Positions 9,143-19,409 are shown, counted from the first letter of the stretch. The stretch: 64,000 bases of DNA from Leeuwenhoekiella nanhaiensis (GCF_002744755.1 NZ_KZ319288.1:1-64000), one strand, 5' to 3'. Notes: a model not told the origin generated them from the letters alone. A program made the numbers and translations.

Positions 9143-11506
9143 ATGAAATTGAAATTTAAAAAGCACTACCTCAGTTTGCTTGTAGTTTTTTCTACGGCAG
9201 CTATACACGCGCAGAAGCTTGATAAAACCTATAGGAATGCCGGTTTACCGGTAGAAGAGCGTGTGGCAAATCTTATGTCACAGATGACGCTTGAAGAAAA
9301 AGTGTACCAGATGTGTCAATATGTAGGTTTGGAACATATGAAAGCTGCCGAGTCTAAAATTTCTCCCGAAGAACTGGAGAAAAATGACGCGCTGGGTTTT
9401 TATCCCGGGATGCGCAGCGATGATGTAGCACGCCTTACCGAAGCAGGAAAAATAGGATCATTTTTACATGTCGTAACCCCTGAAGAAGCCAATAAGCTTC
9501 AAAAACTGGCACAAAAATCCCGATTAGCGATTCCCCTTTTAATCGGGATTGATGCCATACACGGTAATGGTTTGGTAAACGGCTCTACCATTTACCCATC
9601 ACCCATAACGCAGGCAGCGACTTTTGACGATGCGCTTATTAAAGAAGGCAGTAAACAAACTGCTGCAGAGATGCGTGCAAATGGTATGCACTGGTCTTTC
9701 ACTCCTAATATTGACGTGCTGCGCGATCCCAGGTGGGGCCGCACCGGCGAGACCTATGGCGAAGATCCCTATCTCGTAGGTAATATGGGTATTGCCACCA
9801 TCACCGGTTTACAGGGTGATGATTTTACAGGTGCAGAAAACGTGATTGCCTGTGCCAAACACCTCATTGCCGGTAGCTCGTCTATCAATGGGCTAAACGC
9901 TTCACCTACAGATGTATCCAAACGCACCCTGTTTGAAATCTTCTTGCCTCCCTACCGCAGAGCGGTTCAGGAAGCTAATGTGTACTCTATAATGGCAGCA
10001 CATAATGAAGTAGCTGGAATGCCGGGTCATATGGATAAATTTATGATGACCGATTTGATGCGCGATCGCTGGGGCTTTGATGGCTTTTATGTAAGCGACT
10101 GGAATGATGTTTCGCGTATCGCTATCTGGCATCACGTAGCCCGCGATTTCAAAGAAGCTATCCTGTTTTCGGTAGAGGCGGGTATGGATATGAATATGCA
10201 CGGCCCCCTTTTTGACCAGTACGTTATCGAATTGGTCAACGAAGGCAAACTCCCTGTAGACCGCGTTAATGAAGCCTGCGAAAAGATTCTGACTGCCAAG
10301 TTTAAACTCGGTCTTTTTGAAAATCCGTTTGTTGATGAGCAAAAAGCTAAAGCTGTAAACTTTTCGGAAGCTCATCAGCGTAACGCTTTAGAGCAGTCGC
10401 GTAAAGCAATTACCTTGCTTAAAAACGAAAAAAATACACTTCCGCTTTCAAAATCAGGTAACGGAAAGAAAATTTTTATCACAGGTCCCAATGCAGACAA
10501 CCAGACCACTCTGGGTGACTGGGTTTCTCCGCAGCCGGAAGAAAATGTGGTGACCATGTTTGAAGGTATCAAACACCTAGGTGAGCAGAACGCTTATGAG
10601 GTGGAGTTCTTTGACTCAGGTGACCGTTCTAAAGAAATCACACCAGCTAATATCAAGAATGCTGCTGCAAAAGCACAGGATGCAGATTATATCGTGCTGG
10701 TTTTGGGCGAAAACTCCTTCCGTCACGATTGGTCGCGCAAAACTACCGGCGAGAATATTGACCGCGCAACGTTAAAACTCTCAGGGAATCAACTGCAACT
10801 GGCAGAAGCCATGCTTGAACTCAATAAACCTGTGATTGTTATTTATGTAAGCGGAAGCCCTATCGCAGAGCCTCAACTGGAAGAGCAGGCAGCTGCCGTT
10901 ATCAATACGTGGGAAGCCGGTGCATTTGCCGGGCAGGCCACTGCCGAAGCTTTATTTGGCGATCTCAACCCCGGCGGAAAATTACCTCTTACCATTCCGC
11001 GTAGTGTAGGTCAGCTGCAAATGGTGTATAACCATAAGCCTACGGCTTACATTCATAAATACAACACCGAGAAAAAAGTGCCTTTACACCCCTTTGGTTT
11101 TGGCTTAAGCTACACCAGTTTTAAACTGGGAGCACCACAACTCTCTAAAGCAACTTTTGACAGCGCAACAGATGCCGTTACCGTTTCTGTTGAGGTAACC
11201 AATACCGGTAAACTTGCCGGGGAAGAAGTGGTACAGGTGTACGTGCGCGATGAGGTCAGTTCCTTTACGCGTCCGATAAAAGAATTAAAAGGATACAAGC
11301 GCGTTTCGCTGGAAGCCGGTGAAACTAAGACCGTTGAGATTCCGCTTGATGCAGATGCTTTTGCCTTTTACGATAGAGACTACAATTATGTAATAGAACC
11401 CGGTACATTCAGCATCATGACCGGTAATTCTTCCGCAGATAAAGATCTTCAGAAAACGAGTCTGGAGGCCACCCAATATTTAATGTTAGAAAAAAATCCA
11501 TTATGA
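9143..11506 (+). CDS. GH3 beta-glycosidase (BglX-like beta-glucosidase/xylosidase)
   Basis: Exo-acting retaining enzyme that removes beta-linked glucose or xylose from the non-reducing ends of oligosaccharides, probably in the periplasm (signal peptide ending at IHAQ, about residue 23). It has the three BglX domains: a TIM barrel (about 45-400), an alpha/beta sandwich (about 420-650), and a C-terminal fibronectin-like domain (about 690-780, EEVVQVYVRD and GYKRVSLEAGET). The nucleophile is Asp319 in the VSDW motif; the sugar-binding KHLIAGSS (normally KHF) and GRTGETYGEDPYL motifs are present. The 787-residue length is typical. Whether glucose, xylose or another sugar is cleaved is not decided by sequence. 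Its stop overlaps the next gene's start (ATGA). Confidence 0.9.
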   Translation: MKLKFKKHYLSLLVVFSTAAIHAQKLDKTYRNAGLPVEERVANLMSQMTLEEKVYQMCQYVGLEHMKAAESKISPEELEKNDALGFYPGMRSDDVARLTEAGKIGSFLHVVTPEEANKLQKLAQKSRLAIPLLIGIDAIHGNGLVNGSTIYPSPITQAATFDDALIKEGSKQTAAEMRANGMHWSFTPNIDVLRDPRWGRTGETYGEDPYLVGNMGIATITGLQGDDFTGAENVIACAKHLIAGSSSINGLNASPTDVSKRTLFEIFLPPYRRAVQEANVYSIMAAHNEVAGMPGHMDKFMMTDLMRDRWGFDGFYVSDWNDVSRIAIWHHVARDFKEAILFSVEAGMDMNMHGPLFDQYVIELVNEGKLPVDRVNEACEKILTAKFKLGLFENPFVDEQKAKAVNFSEAHQRNALEQSRKAITLLKNEKNTLPLSKSGNGKKIFITGPNADNQTTLGDWVSPQPEENVVTMFEGIKHLGEQNAYEVEFFDSGDRSKEITPANIKNAAAKAQDADYIVLVLGENSFRHDWSRKTTGENIDRATLKLSGNQLQLAEAMLELNKPVIVIYVSGSPIAEPQLEEQAAAVINTWEAGAFAGQATAEALFGDLNPGGKLPLTIPRSVGQLQMVYNHKPTAYIHKYNTEKKVPLHPFGFGLSYTSFKLGAPQLSKATFDSATDAVTVSVEVTNTGKLAGEEVVQVYVRDEVSSFTRPIKELKGYKRVSLEAGETKTVEIPLDADAFAFYDRDYNYVIEPGTFSIMTGNSSADKDLQKTSLEATQYLMLEKNPL

Positions 11507-13152
11507 TACATCACTTGTTTAAAAAACTTCCCCGGCTTGCCGCTGTCGCGCTGAGTGCGACCCTGTTGAGCTGTGCGTTAAAGGCTAAAGAAAAGAAAGC
11601 AGAAGAGACAGCTGCGGTAGCCGAACGCCCCAATATTATCTACATCATGGCCGATGACCTCACCACTCAGGCCATTAGCGCCTACGGCGGTATTTATAAA
11701 GACATCGCGCCTACGCCTAATATTGATCGTATTGCCGAAGCGGGAATGCTGTTTCAGGATGTGTTATGTACCAATGCGATTTGCGGTCCCAGCCGGGCAG
11801 CAATACTTACTGGAAAATACAGTAATGAGAACGGCTATTATAAAAACGAGAGCGGCGGAAAATTTGATGATTCACAATGGACCTTTCCGCAGGAATTTCA
11901 GAATAATGGCTATGCTACCAGCTTGTTCGGAAAATGGCACTTGGGAACCGAACCTCAGGGATTTGATGTGTTTAAATACCACAATTCCGCAGGGCAGCAG
12001 GGACATTACTGGGATCCGATTTTTAACGAAAATGGGGAAGACGTTAAGGAAGAAGGTTATGCCACTAATCTTACTACAGATTTTGCACTAAACTGGTTAG
12101 AAAGAGATCGCAAGAGCGACAAGCCTTTTATGATGGTGTTGCAATACAAGGCGCCACACCGCCCCTGGGAACCCGATCATAAATACGAAACCCTTTGGGA
12201 TGATGTTGAAATGCCTTATCCGGCAACCTTTAATGATGATTATGAAGGTCGCGAACTTACGGCAGGGGATACCGAAATGACCATGCAGCACCTAAGCCGT
12301 CGCGATATGAAATTGCCTACACCCGACGGTTTAAAAGGCAAAGACAAAATTGCCTGGGATTTTTACGGGGCTAAAAACGATGAAATCGTTCAGCCCGAGG
12401 GAATGAGCGCCGAAGAAGGTAAAAAATGGAGATATCAGCGTTACATCAAAGATTATCTGGCTTGTGTAAAATCGGTAGATGATAATATTGGAAGGGTTTT
12501 AGATTATTTAGACCAAAATGGATTGACAGACAACACGGTTATCGTGCTTACATCAGATCAGGGCTTTTACCTGGGAGATCACGGTTTCTTTGACAAGCGT
12601 TTTATCTATGAAGAATCGCTGCGTATGCCGTTTATGGTGAAATATCCCAAAATGGTAAAACCAGGCAGCGTCAACACCGATATTGTGACCAACATTGACT
12701 TTGCGCCCACACTATTGGAACTTGCGGGTATTCAAACCGATGCTGAAATGCAGGGAGAAAGTTTTGTGCCTTTATTGAAGGGAGAAACTCCTGCAGACTG
12801 GGAGCAGGCGATGTATTATCACTATTACGAATGGCCCTACTGGCATCATGTGCAGCCGCATTACGGCATTCGCACCCAGAAGTATACGCTGGCACATTTT
12901 TATTACAATATTGATGTGTGGGAATTGTATGATCTGGAAAAAGATCCAAATCAGCTGAATAATCTGATTGACGATCCTCAATATGCCGGAGTGGTTGCAG
13001 ATTTGAAAGAGCAGCTTAACAGACTTCAAAAGAAATACGGGGATGATCGTTCACTTGCCGAATTCCGCGAAATTACCGATGCCGATTTTGGTTCGATTGT
13101 TGACCGTGATGATGAGGAAACTTCGGTACAGGACGTTTTAACTAAAGACTAA
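11503..13152 (+). CDS. S1-family sulfatase lipoprotein 1 (GlcNAc-6-sulfatase/heparan-sulfatase-like)
   Basis: Formylglycine-dependent sulfatase that hydrolyses sulfate esters on the glycan. The signature CGPSR has the Cys94 that must be converted to formylglycine. The metal-binding DD is at 51-52 and the second half of the metal site in TSDQGFYLGDHG. A lipobox LLSC gives lipid attachment at Cys24. The C-terminal blocks YYHYYEWPYWHHV and ELYDLEKDPNQLNNL resemble N-acetylglucosamine-6-sulfatase-type enzymes (S1_11-like), so substrate specificity is uncertain. It is 549 residues long and overlaps the GH3 gene by 4 bases, implying coupled translation. Confidence 0.9.
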   Translation: MIHHLFKKLPRLAAVALSATLLSCALKAKEKKAEETAAVAERPNIIYIMADDLTTQAISAYGGIYKDIAPTPNIDRIAEAGMLFQDVLCTNAICGPSRAAILTGKYSNENGYYKNESGGKFDDSQWTFPQEFQNNGYATSLFGKWHLGTEPQGFDVFKYHNSAGQQGHYWDPIFNENGEDVKEEGYATNLTTDFALNWLERDRKSDKPFMMVLQYKAPHRPWEPDHKYETLWDDVEMPYPATFNDDYEGRELTAGDTEMTMQHLSRRDMKLPTPDGLKGKDKIAWDFYGAKNDEIVQPEGMSAEEGKKWRYQRYIKDYLACVKSVDDNIGRVLDYLDQNGLTDNTVIVLTSDQGFYLGDHGFFDKRFIYEESLRMPFMVKYPKMVKPGSVNTDIVTNIDFAPTLLELAGIQTDAEMQGESFVPLLKGETPADWEQAMYYHYYEWPYWHHVQPHYGIRTQKYTLAHFYYNIDVWELYDLEKDPNQLNNLIDDPQYAGVVADLKEQLNRLQKKYGDDRSLAEFREITDADFGSIVDRDDEETSVQDVLTKD

Positions 13153-13162
13153 AGAATTAGCT

Positions 13163-14740
13163 ATGAAATTCATTAAAAATACAAGCCTTATTGTTCTGTC
13201 GCTCTTTGCTTTATGGTGTTGTAAGGCACAACAAAGAAATTCTTCAGAACCTAAGCAAAATAATATTTTATTTATCGCTATTGATGATTTGAAGCCCCTG
13301 CTAAATCATTATGGAGCTGATTATATGATAACGCCAAACTTTGACCGTCTGGCGAAAATGGGTGTGAGTTTTACCAATGCGCACGTGCAATACGCAGTGT
13401 GCGGACCTTCACGGGCCAGTGTGATGACCGGTACGTTTCCTGACCGTACTAAAGTTTGGGATTTACATACCGATTTTCGCAAAAGCGCACCCGATTTGAT
13501 TTCCATGCCCGAATACCTGATTCAGCAGGGATATGAGACAACCGCGATAGGTAAGATATATCATAAGGGTTCTTCGGCAGAAGGCCATGATGGCAAAAGC
13601 TGGAGTATTCCGCACAGTCAGCCTGATAATTACGATCCCAAATATGGTGATGCGGCTTTTGAGTATTATCAGAATCCGGAAACCAAAGCTAAAATGAATG
13701 CTTTGATTGCAGAGGCAGAAGCCAAAGGAAAAAAACGCGGGCAACTTCGTAATTATGTGTTCAAACAATTAAAACCCAGCACCGAAAGTGCCGATGTTTC
13801 AGACGAAGCTTATCAGGACGGATTATATACACAGGAAGCACTTAAAAAGCTGGATATTTTAACAGCCGGAAACAAACCCTGGATGCTCGCCGTTGGCTGG
13901 CAAAAGCCGCATTTACCCTTTGTAGCTCCTCAAAAATACTGGGATTTATACGACAGAGCTGAAGTCCCGTTAGCAGAATTCCAGGAGTTGGGTAAAGGAA
14001 CGCCCAAGTTCGCTTACCATTCCTTCGGCGAGTTGCGTGCTTTTTCAGACATAGATGATGATTTAAATATTGGAGATAAAATAGACGAAGCCAAGCAACG
14101 CGAACTCGTACACGGGTATATGGCCTGTGTATCGTATATAGATGCCCAACTGGGTAAATTGCTTGATGCACTGGAGTCTAAAGGTGTTCTTGATAACACG
14201 GTAATCGTGCTTTGGGGAGATCATGGTTATCATTTAGGAGACCATACCGAGTGGAATAAGCACTCTAATTTTGAGCAGGCTACGCGCATCCCCTTTATGT
14301 TTGCAGGTCCCGGCGTGGCTAAAGATAAAATGGTGGACAACCCGGTAAATCTGGTTGATCTGTTTCCAACGGTTTTTGAATTGGCTCACGTGAAGCAGTC
14401 CGCACAAACCGAAGGTAAATCTCTGGTTCCGCTTTTAGATTCAGATCCTTCAACAACAATTGATCAGGATTACGCCTTTCATCAGTATGCCCGTGGTAAG
14501 CGTATGGGCTATTCGGTACGTACAGACCGTTACCGCCTTACCGAATGGTTTGACGACGACTACCGCAGCACACAGCCTTACGATGGGAGCAAGCTTATAG
14601 CAACCGAATTATACGATTACGATAAAGATCCGCTGGAGACGGTTAACTGGGCTAAAGACAAAAGCTATAACGCAATCAAAGAGCAACTTCATGAGAAATT
14701 GAAGGCGCATTTGATGGCTGTTCACGAAACTAAAAAATAA
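13163..14740 (+). CDS. S1-family sulfatase 2 (iduronate-2-sulfatase-like)
   Basis: Sulfate ester hydrolase with the Cys-type signature CGPSR (Cys80) and metal-binding AIDDLKP (Asp41-42). The blocks AIGKIYHKG, QKPHLPFVAPQKYWDLYD and VIVLWGDHGYHLGDHTEWNKHSNFEQATRIP (quoted in part: GDHGYHLGDH, WNKHSNFE) are typical of iduronate-2-sulfatases (S1_7-like), which remove a 2-O-sulfate from an acidic sugar. It has an export signal; the Cys pair at 19-20 does not form a clear lipobox, so anchoring is uncertain. Ten bases separate it from sulfatase 1, so it is in the same operon. Confidence 0.9.
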   Translation: MKFIKNTSLIVLSLFALWCCKAQQRNSSEPKQNNILFIAIDDLKPLLNHYGADYMITPNFDRLAKMGVSFTNAHVQYAVCGPSRASVMTGTFPDRTKVWDLHTDFRKSAPDLISMPEYLIQQGYETTAIGKIYHKGSSAEGHDGKSWSIPHSQPDNYDPKYGDAAFEYYQNPETKAKMNALIAEAEAKGKKRGQLRNYVFKQLKPSTESADVSDEAYQDGLYTQEALKKLDILTAGNKPWMLAVGWQKPHLPFVAPQKYWDLYDRAEVPLAEFQELGKGTPKFAYHSFGELRAFSDIDDDLNIGDKIDEAKQRELVHGYMACVSYIDAQLGKLLDALESKGVLDNTVIVLWGDHGYHLGDHTEWNKHSNFEQATRIPFMFAGPGVAKDKMVDNPVNLVDLFPTVFELAHVKQSAQTEGKSLVPLLDSDPSTTIDQDYAFHQYARGKRMGYSVRTDRYRLTEWFDDDYRSTQPYDGSKLIATELYDYDKDPLETVNWAKDKSYNAIKEQLHEKLKAHLMAVHETKK

Positions 14741-14746
14741 ATTTAA

Positions 14747-16165
14747 ATGAAATACCTAATGCTACTTGCCTTAATGGTGACCTTTGTTGTTACCGGGCAG
14801 AATAAACCAAATATCTTAATCATTCATACCGATGATTTGGGGTATCACGATCTAAGTTTTACAGGTTCGCAATTGTATGATACGCCTAATATCGATGAGC
14901 TGGCTAAAGAATCGGTTTCCTTTTCAAATGCCTACAGCAGTTATCCGCGTTGTACGCCTTCCCGATATGGAATGATGACCGGTACCTATCCCGTAAATGA
15001 AGATAAAGGCTATTTGGGCGGAATTGATGAATCTAAAAATTTTGTACGCCAGTTTAAGAATGCCGGTTACAGCACCTTTTATGTGGGCAAATGGCATTTG
15101 GGAGATGAAGAAAGCAGTCCGGTAGGTTTTGGTTACGACCGTTCTTATGCTGCGGGAGAAACCGGTGGTATTCACACGCGATTCTATCCCTTCAATTCCG
15201 AGAAAATACAAAAAGGAGATAAAGCTCCGGTACCCAATGTTAAAGAGGATGGTAAACCCGGAGATTATGTTTCAGACCTGATGACTTCAAAAACTTTAGA
15301 TCTGATTAAAACCAGTCCAAAAGGAAAACCCTTCCTGGGAGTTTTGGCTTTTTATGCAGTACATACGCCAATTGAGGCTAAAAAGGAGGATATCAAGCGC
15401 AATAAAGCCCAATTGGAAAATATCACTTTTGACGGTCCCGGTTATATTGAAGAAGGTGGCGGCCGTCGCAAAATGCATCAGGATGATCCGGTATATGCGG
15501 GTATGGTAGAAAATGTAGATGAGAATGTAGGACGAATCTTAAAAGAGCTTAAAGCAATGGGTATTGACCGAAATACCATCATTGTATTTTCATCAGACCA
15601 CGGCGGTTTAAGTAATGACGGTAACAAGCGCGAGCGTCACCTGGCTACTTCAAATAATCCACTTAGAGCCGGAAAGGGCTGGTTGTATGAAGGCGGAATA
15701 CGTGTGCCTCTATTTGTAAAATGGGCAGATGAATTGAAACCGCATCAGGATGATAAATCTATTGTTTTAGGCATGGATGTATTTCCAACCCTGTTTGATC
15801 TGGCAACCGGTAAAAAAGTGGCTGGCATAGATGGGATGAGCTATGCCGAAGTTCTAAGAGGAAAAGACACCTGGGAAGATCGCACCGTTTTCTGGCATTC
15901 CAACAAAGCGAGACCCCATTCTACCGGAGATCCTAAAACTTCTGCGGTACGCAGCGGTGATTACAAATTGCTACAATTTAAAGATCATACCGAACTCTAT
16001 AACGTAAAGGAAGACATCAGCGAAACCTATGATCTAAGTGAGCGGGAATCCAAAAAAGCGAAAGAGCTTTTGAAATTGCTTAAAGACTGGAAAAAGGAAT
16101 ACTTGGTTCCCGAAAAAATGGATATGTGGAAGAATCACCGCAAAGCGGAAAAGGCCGACAAATAA
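14747..16165 (+). CDS. S1-family sulfatase 3 (arylsulfatase-A-like)
   Basis: Cys-type sulfatase with CTPSR (Cys69) and metal ligands in HTDDLG (Asp29-30) and SSDHGG. A signal peptide without a lipobox (ending near VVTGQ) suggests a soluble periplasmic or secreted enzyme. It closely resembles the next gene along most of its length (LGYHDLSFTGS, NAYSSYPRC, SSDHGGLSNDG, RAGKGWLYEGGI), so the two look like a tandem duplication. The S1 subfamily is not assigned. It starts 6 bases after sulfatase 2. Confidence 0.9.
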   Translation: MKYLMLLALMVTFVVTGQNKPNILIIHTDDLGYHDLSFTGSQLYDTPNIDELAKESVSFSNAYSSYPRCTPSRYGMMTGTYPVNEDKGYLGGIDESKNFVRQFKNAGYSTFYVGKWHLGDEESSPVGFGYDRSYAAGETGGIHTRFYPFNSEKIQKGDKAPVPNVKEDGKPGDYVSDLMTSKTLDLIKTSPKGKPFLGVLAFYAVHTPIEAKKEDIKRNKAQLENITFDGPGYIEEGGGRRKMHQDDPVYAGMVENVDENVGRILKELKAMGIDRNTIIVFSSDHGGLSNDGNKRERHLATSNNPLRAGKGWLYEGGIRVPLFVKWADELKPHQDDKSIVLGMDVFPTLFDLATGKKVAGIDGMSYAEVLRGKDTWEDRTVFWHSNKARPHSTGDPKTSAVRSGDYKLLQFKDHTELYNVKEDISETYDLSERESKKAKELLKLLKDWKKEYLVPEKMDMWKNHRKAEKADK

Positions 16166-16180
16166 AAGCAAACAGCCGGG

Positions 16181-17602
16181 ATGAAATTCAGAGTCGTATA
16201 TGTTTTGTTAGTAGCGGGTTTGCTAAATACCGCTTGTAAAAGCGCAGGAGATCAGCCCATAACTGATGCGGCTTCAGCTGCTAAACCTAACATCCTGATT
16301 ATTCACGTAGATGATCTGGGTTACCATGATTTAAGTTTTACGGGTTCCGAGATTTACCAGACGCCAAATATTGACCGTTTTGCCAAAGAAGCTGTGGTAT
16401 TTACTAACGCTTACGCCAATTATCCGCGTTGCGTGCCCTCGCGGTATGCGATGATGACAGGTGGTTATCCCATTAAAGACGGTGATGTGCCTGATGATGG
16501 TTTTGAAATGAATACTGTTTCTGATACGAAGAACTACATCAAGCAAATAGATGCTTCCGGTTATCAGACTGCTTATTTCGGAAAATGGCATTTGGGGGGT
16601 GGTGCTAACAATCCTCAGGGATTTGGATTTGACACCTCGGTTGCTGCAGGAGCAGCAGGCTCGCCTATGAGTTACCTGTATCCCATAAATACCCCAAAAG
16701 GTAAGGGGCAGCCTAAAAAAGAACCCATCCCAGATGTAGATGCGCTCGAACAGGAAGGCGATTACCTTACCGATTTATTGACCAATCAGGTTTTAGACTA
16801 TATTAAAAACAGAGATACGAAGCAACCGTTTATGGCAATGCTTGCATTTTATGCCGTGCATCAGCCTATTGAAGCTAAAGAAGCCGATACGCAACGCAAT
16901 CAGGCAGAGATTGCTGCTCACGATTTTGGTAACCTGCCCGAATACATTGAAGAAGGCACCGGGCGCACCAAAATGCGTCAGGACAATGCCGAATATGCCG
17001 CGATGGTTGAAAATATGGATGCTAATGTAGGGCGTATTTTAAAGTTGCTTGACGAACTCGATCTGGACGAAAACACTTTGGTGCTGCTGTCTTCAGACCA
17101 CGGCGGTCTTTCTAATGACGGGACCAAAAAGCGCCAGTTGGCGACCTCAAATTATCCGCTGCGGGCAGGTAAAGGCTGGCTGTATGAAGGGGGAATTAAG
17201 GTTCCGCTTTTTGCACGCTGGAAAACTAAACTACAACCCCATACTACAGACCGGCTCACGCTACTGATGGATGTATTTCCCACGTTGCTTGATCTCACTC
17301 AGAGCAAAACATTAGAAACAGACGGGCAGAGTTTTTTACCCGCTCTTCAGGGTCGGGAATCTGAAGCAAATCGCATGGTGTACTGGCATTCGCCCAATGC
17401 CCGTCCTGCAAATACCGGTGATACTCCGTCTTCAGCTATACGGGTGGGTGATTATAAGCTGATTAACTGGTATAAAGAAGGCCGTTTTGAATTATACAAT
17501 CTCAAACAGGATCCTTTTGAACAAACAGATTTAAGCAAAACAATGCCTGATAAAGTAAATGAATTGGCACAGGCCCTTAACGACTGGAAAGCAAACTTAT
17601 AA
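16181..17602 (+). CDS. S1-family sulfatase 4 lipoprotein, paralogue of sulfatase 3
   Basis: Cys-type sulfatase with CVPSR (Cys84), metal ligands in HVDDLGYHD and SSDHGGLSNDG, and lipobox LNTAC (Cys19), so unlike its neighbour it is probably membrane-anchored. The shared blocks with sulfatase 3 show common origin, while the sequence between them has diverged (for example AGAAGSPMSYLYP against AGETGGIHTRFYP), which suggests a different sulfate position or chain length. The stop codon directly abuts the GH10 start. Confidence 0.9.
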   Translation: MKFRVVYVLLVAGLLNTACKSAGDQPITDAASAAKPNILIIHVDDLGYHDLSFTGSEIYQTPNIDRFAKEAVVFTNAYANYPRCVPSRYAMMTGGYPIKDGDVPDDGFEMNTVSDTKNYIKQIDASGYQTAYFGKWHLGGGANNPQGFGFDTSVAAGAAGSPMSYLYPINTPKGKGQPKKEPIPDVDALEQEGDYLTDLLTNQVLDYIKNRDTKQPFMAMLAFYAVHQPIEAKEADTQRNQAEIAAHDFGNLPEYIEEGTGRTKMRQDNAEYAAMVENMDANVGRILKLLDELDLDENTLVLLSSDHGGLSNDGTKKRQLATSNYPLRAGKGWLYEGGIKVPLFARWKTKLQPHTTDRLTLLMDVFPTLLDLTQSKTLETDGQSFLPALQGRESEANRMVYWHSPNARPANTGDTPSSAIRVGDYKLINWYKEGRFELYNLKQDPFEQTDLSKTMPDKVNELAQALNDWKANL

Positions 17603-19348
17603 ATGAAACACATAATCCTCTATTTTCTAATCCTTCTGAATTTTTCAGCCTTCGCTCAGCAAACTGTGCCGGAAGGTCGAAGTATTCTCAAGGCAGAACG
17701 ACTTCAATTTTTAAAAAACAATAACAAAGAAGGAAATGTTTCGGTAGCTGAAGACGCAGATACGCTTGAAGTTCTTTTTGAAACTATTGAGCAACCCAAA
17801 TTCATTTACAATCTGGCCAGCCGTTTACCTTTGGAGACTGAAAATTTTAAAGCGGGTCGCGTATTTCTGGTTTCTTTTGATGCATTGACTGAGAAATCAA
17901 GCGAAGAAACCGGGGAAGCGAAGCTTCTCATTCAGCTGAAGCAATCAGACAGCTATAAAGACAATCTCGAACATTCGATAAACATCAGTTCGCACTGGCA
18001 GCGTTATTATCTTCCGTTTGAGTCAACCCGTAACATTTCAAAAGATGATCTTGCCGTAGTCTTGCAATATGGCTTTTCTCCGCAATCCTTCCGCCTTAAA
18101 AATATCAATGTGGAAGTTTTTGATCCGGGAACAGCACTTTCGGCCTTGCCAAAAACTGCAATCACCTATGCCGGGATGGAAGCTGACGCGGCCTGGCGTA
18201 AAGCAGCAAATGACCGTATCGAGCGCATCCGTAAGGGTCACTTTCAACTGAAATTTACAAAAGACGGTAAACCTGTACCTGCCACCGATGTCGAAATCAG
18301 TTTGGTACGTCACGCATTTCCCTTTGGAGCAATGCTCCATGCTGATAGTGTTTTGAACAATCCGCAACTCTACGACCGTTTTAAAGATGCCTTTTCACTC
18401 ACGGTGCTGGGTAACGATCTTAAAATAAAACGCTGGGCCCGCAAAAGCAGCCGAAAAAATACGCTTAATACCTTAACGCTGCTCAATCAGGATGGCATCA
18501 CGGTAAAAGGTCATGTCCTGATGTGGCCGGGATTTCAGTACAATACCGATGAGGTAAAGGCTAATAAAAACAATCCCGAAGCCGTAAAGAAGATCGTTCG
18601 GGAGCATATGTATAGTATTCTCGATGCGACAAAGGTCAAAATTTCGCATTGGGATGTGGTAAACGAAACCTATACCAATAAAGATTTTCAAAACCTGATG
18701 GGCGGAGAAGACTTTCTCTATGAGGCCTTTGAGATAGTTAAGGAACGTGCGCCTGAGGTACGCCGGTTTACCAATGAATACGGTATCATCAGCAAGGGAG
18801 GTATAGACGAGCAAAAGCAAAAATGGTATTATGAGTATATCAGGCGGGTAGATGCTCATGTGCCCGGTGCCGTGCAGGGCGTAGGCATACAATCGCATAT
18901 GGGCAGCGATTTGACACCGCCCGAAAAAGTCCTGAGCATTTTGTCTTACTATGCGACTTTGGGTAAACCCATAAGCATTTCTGAGTTTACCATGGATGTT
19001 CAGGAGCCTGAAATTCGTGAGCAATATACCCGCGATTTTATGCGGGCAGCATTCAGCCATCCCAATGTTTCTGAATTTATGTTCTGGGGCTTTGAGGAAG
19101 ACGACAACAGGAAGGTTGACATCTATAAGCAGGACGGAAGCGTGGGCGCTATGGGAAAAGCCTATTTTTCACTGATACGCGAGGAGTGGCATACCGAGCT
19201 CAAGGCAAAAACAAATGCCGAAGGATTACTGGACGGACGCGGTTTTTACGGGCTCTATTTTTTTAAATTGAAACATAACGGGAAAGAGCTGATAGGTACT
19301 TTTAAAAACCTCCCGGGAATGCCTAAAGAATTAGAGATTCAATTGTAA
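17603..19348 (+). CDS. GH10-family glycoside hydrolase with N-terminal CBM-like domain
   Basis: GH10 enzymes are retaining endo-beta-1,4-xylanases and relatives. Here the catalytic barrel (about 195-560) follows an N-terminal beta-sandwich (about 25-185) that looks like a CBM4/9-type module. Acid/base is Glu355 in WDVVNE; nucleophile is Glu461 in SISEFTMD; the QSH motif (GIQSHMG) is kept. The family block normally written GHTLVWH reads GHVLMWPG (303-310), so the conserved His after Trp is Pro, and ISEFTMD differs from the usual ITELD. It may therefore act on an unusual or sulfated xylan-like chain. The signal peptide ends at AFAQ without a lipobox. Confidence 0.85.
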   Translation: MKHIILYFLILLNFSAFAQQTVPEGRSILKAERLQFLKNNNKEGNVSVAEDADTLEVLFETIEQPKFIYNLASRLPLETENFKAGRVFLVSFDALTEKSSEETGEAKLLIQLKQSDSYKDNLEHSINISSHWQRYYLPFESTRNISKDDLAVVLQYGFSPQSFRLKNINVEVFDPGTALSALPKTAITYAGMEADAAWRKAANDRIERIRKGHFQLKFTKDGKPVPATDVEISLVRHAFPFGAMLHADSVLNNPQLYDRFKDAFSLTVLGNDLKIKRWARKSSRKNTLNTLTLLNQDGITVKGHVLMWPGFQYNTDEVKANKNNPEAVKKIVREHMYSILDATKVKISHWDVVNETYTNKDFQNLMGGEDFLYEAFEIVKERAPEVRRFTNEYGIISKGGIDEQKQKWYYEYIRRVDAHVPGAVQGVGIQSHMGSDLTPPEKVLSILSYYATLGKPISISEFTMDVQEPEIREQYTRDFMRAAFSHPNVSEFMFWGFEEDDNRKVDIYKQDGSVGAMGKAYFSLIREEWHTELKAKTNAEGLLDGRGFYGLYFFKLKHNGKELIGTFKNLPGMPKELEIQL

Positions 19349-19409
19349 CCCTACGGAATCTTTTTTATAGGATACATTACTAACGTCACCCCAATAAATT
19401 TTTAACCAG

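Noticed and set aside
18473-19060. Minus-strand ORF of 195 residues
   Set aside because: It is antisense to the GH10 catalytic barrel with both catalytic Glu in the plus frame.
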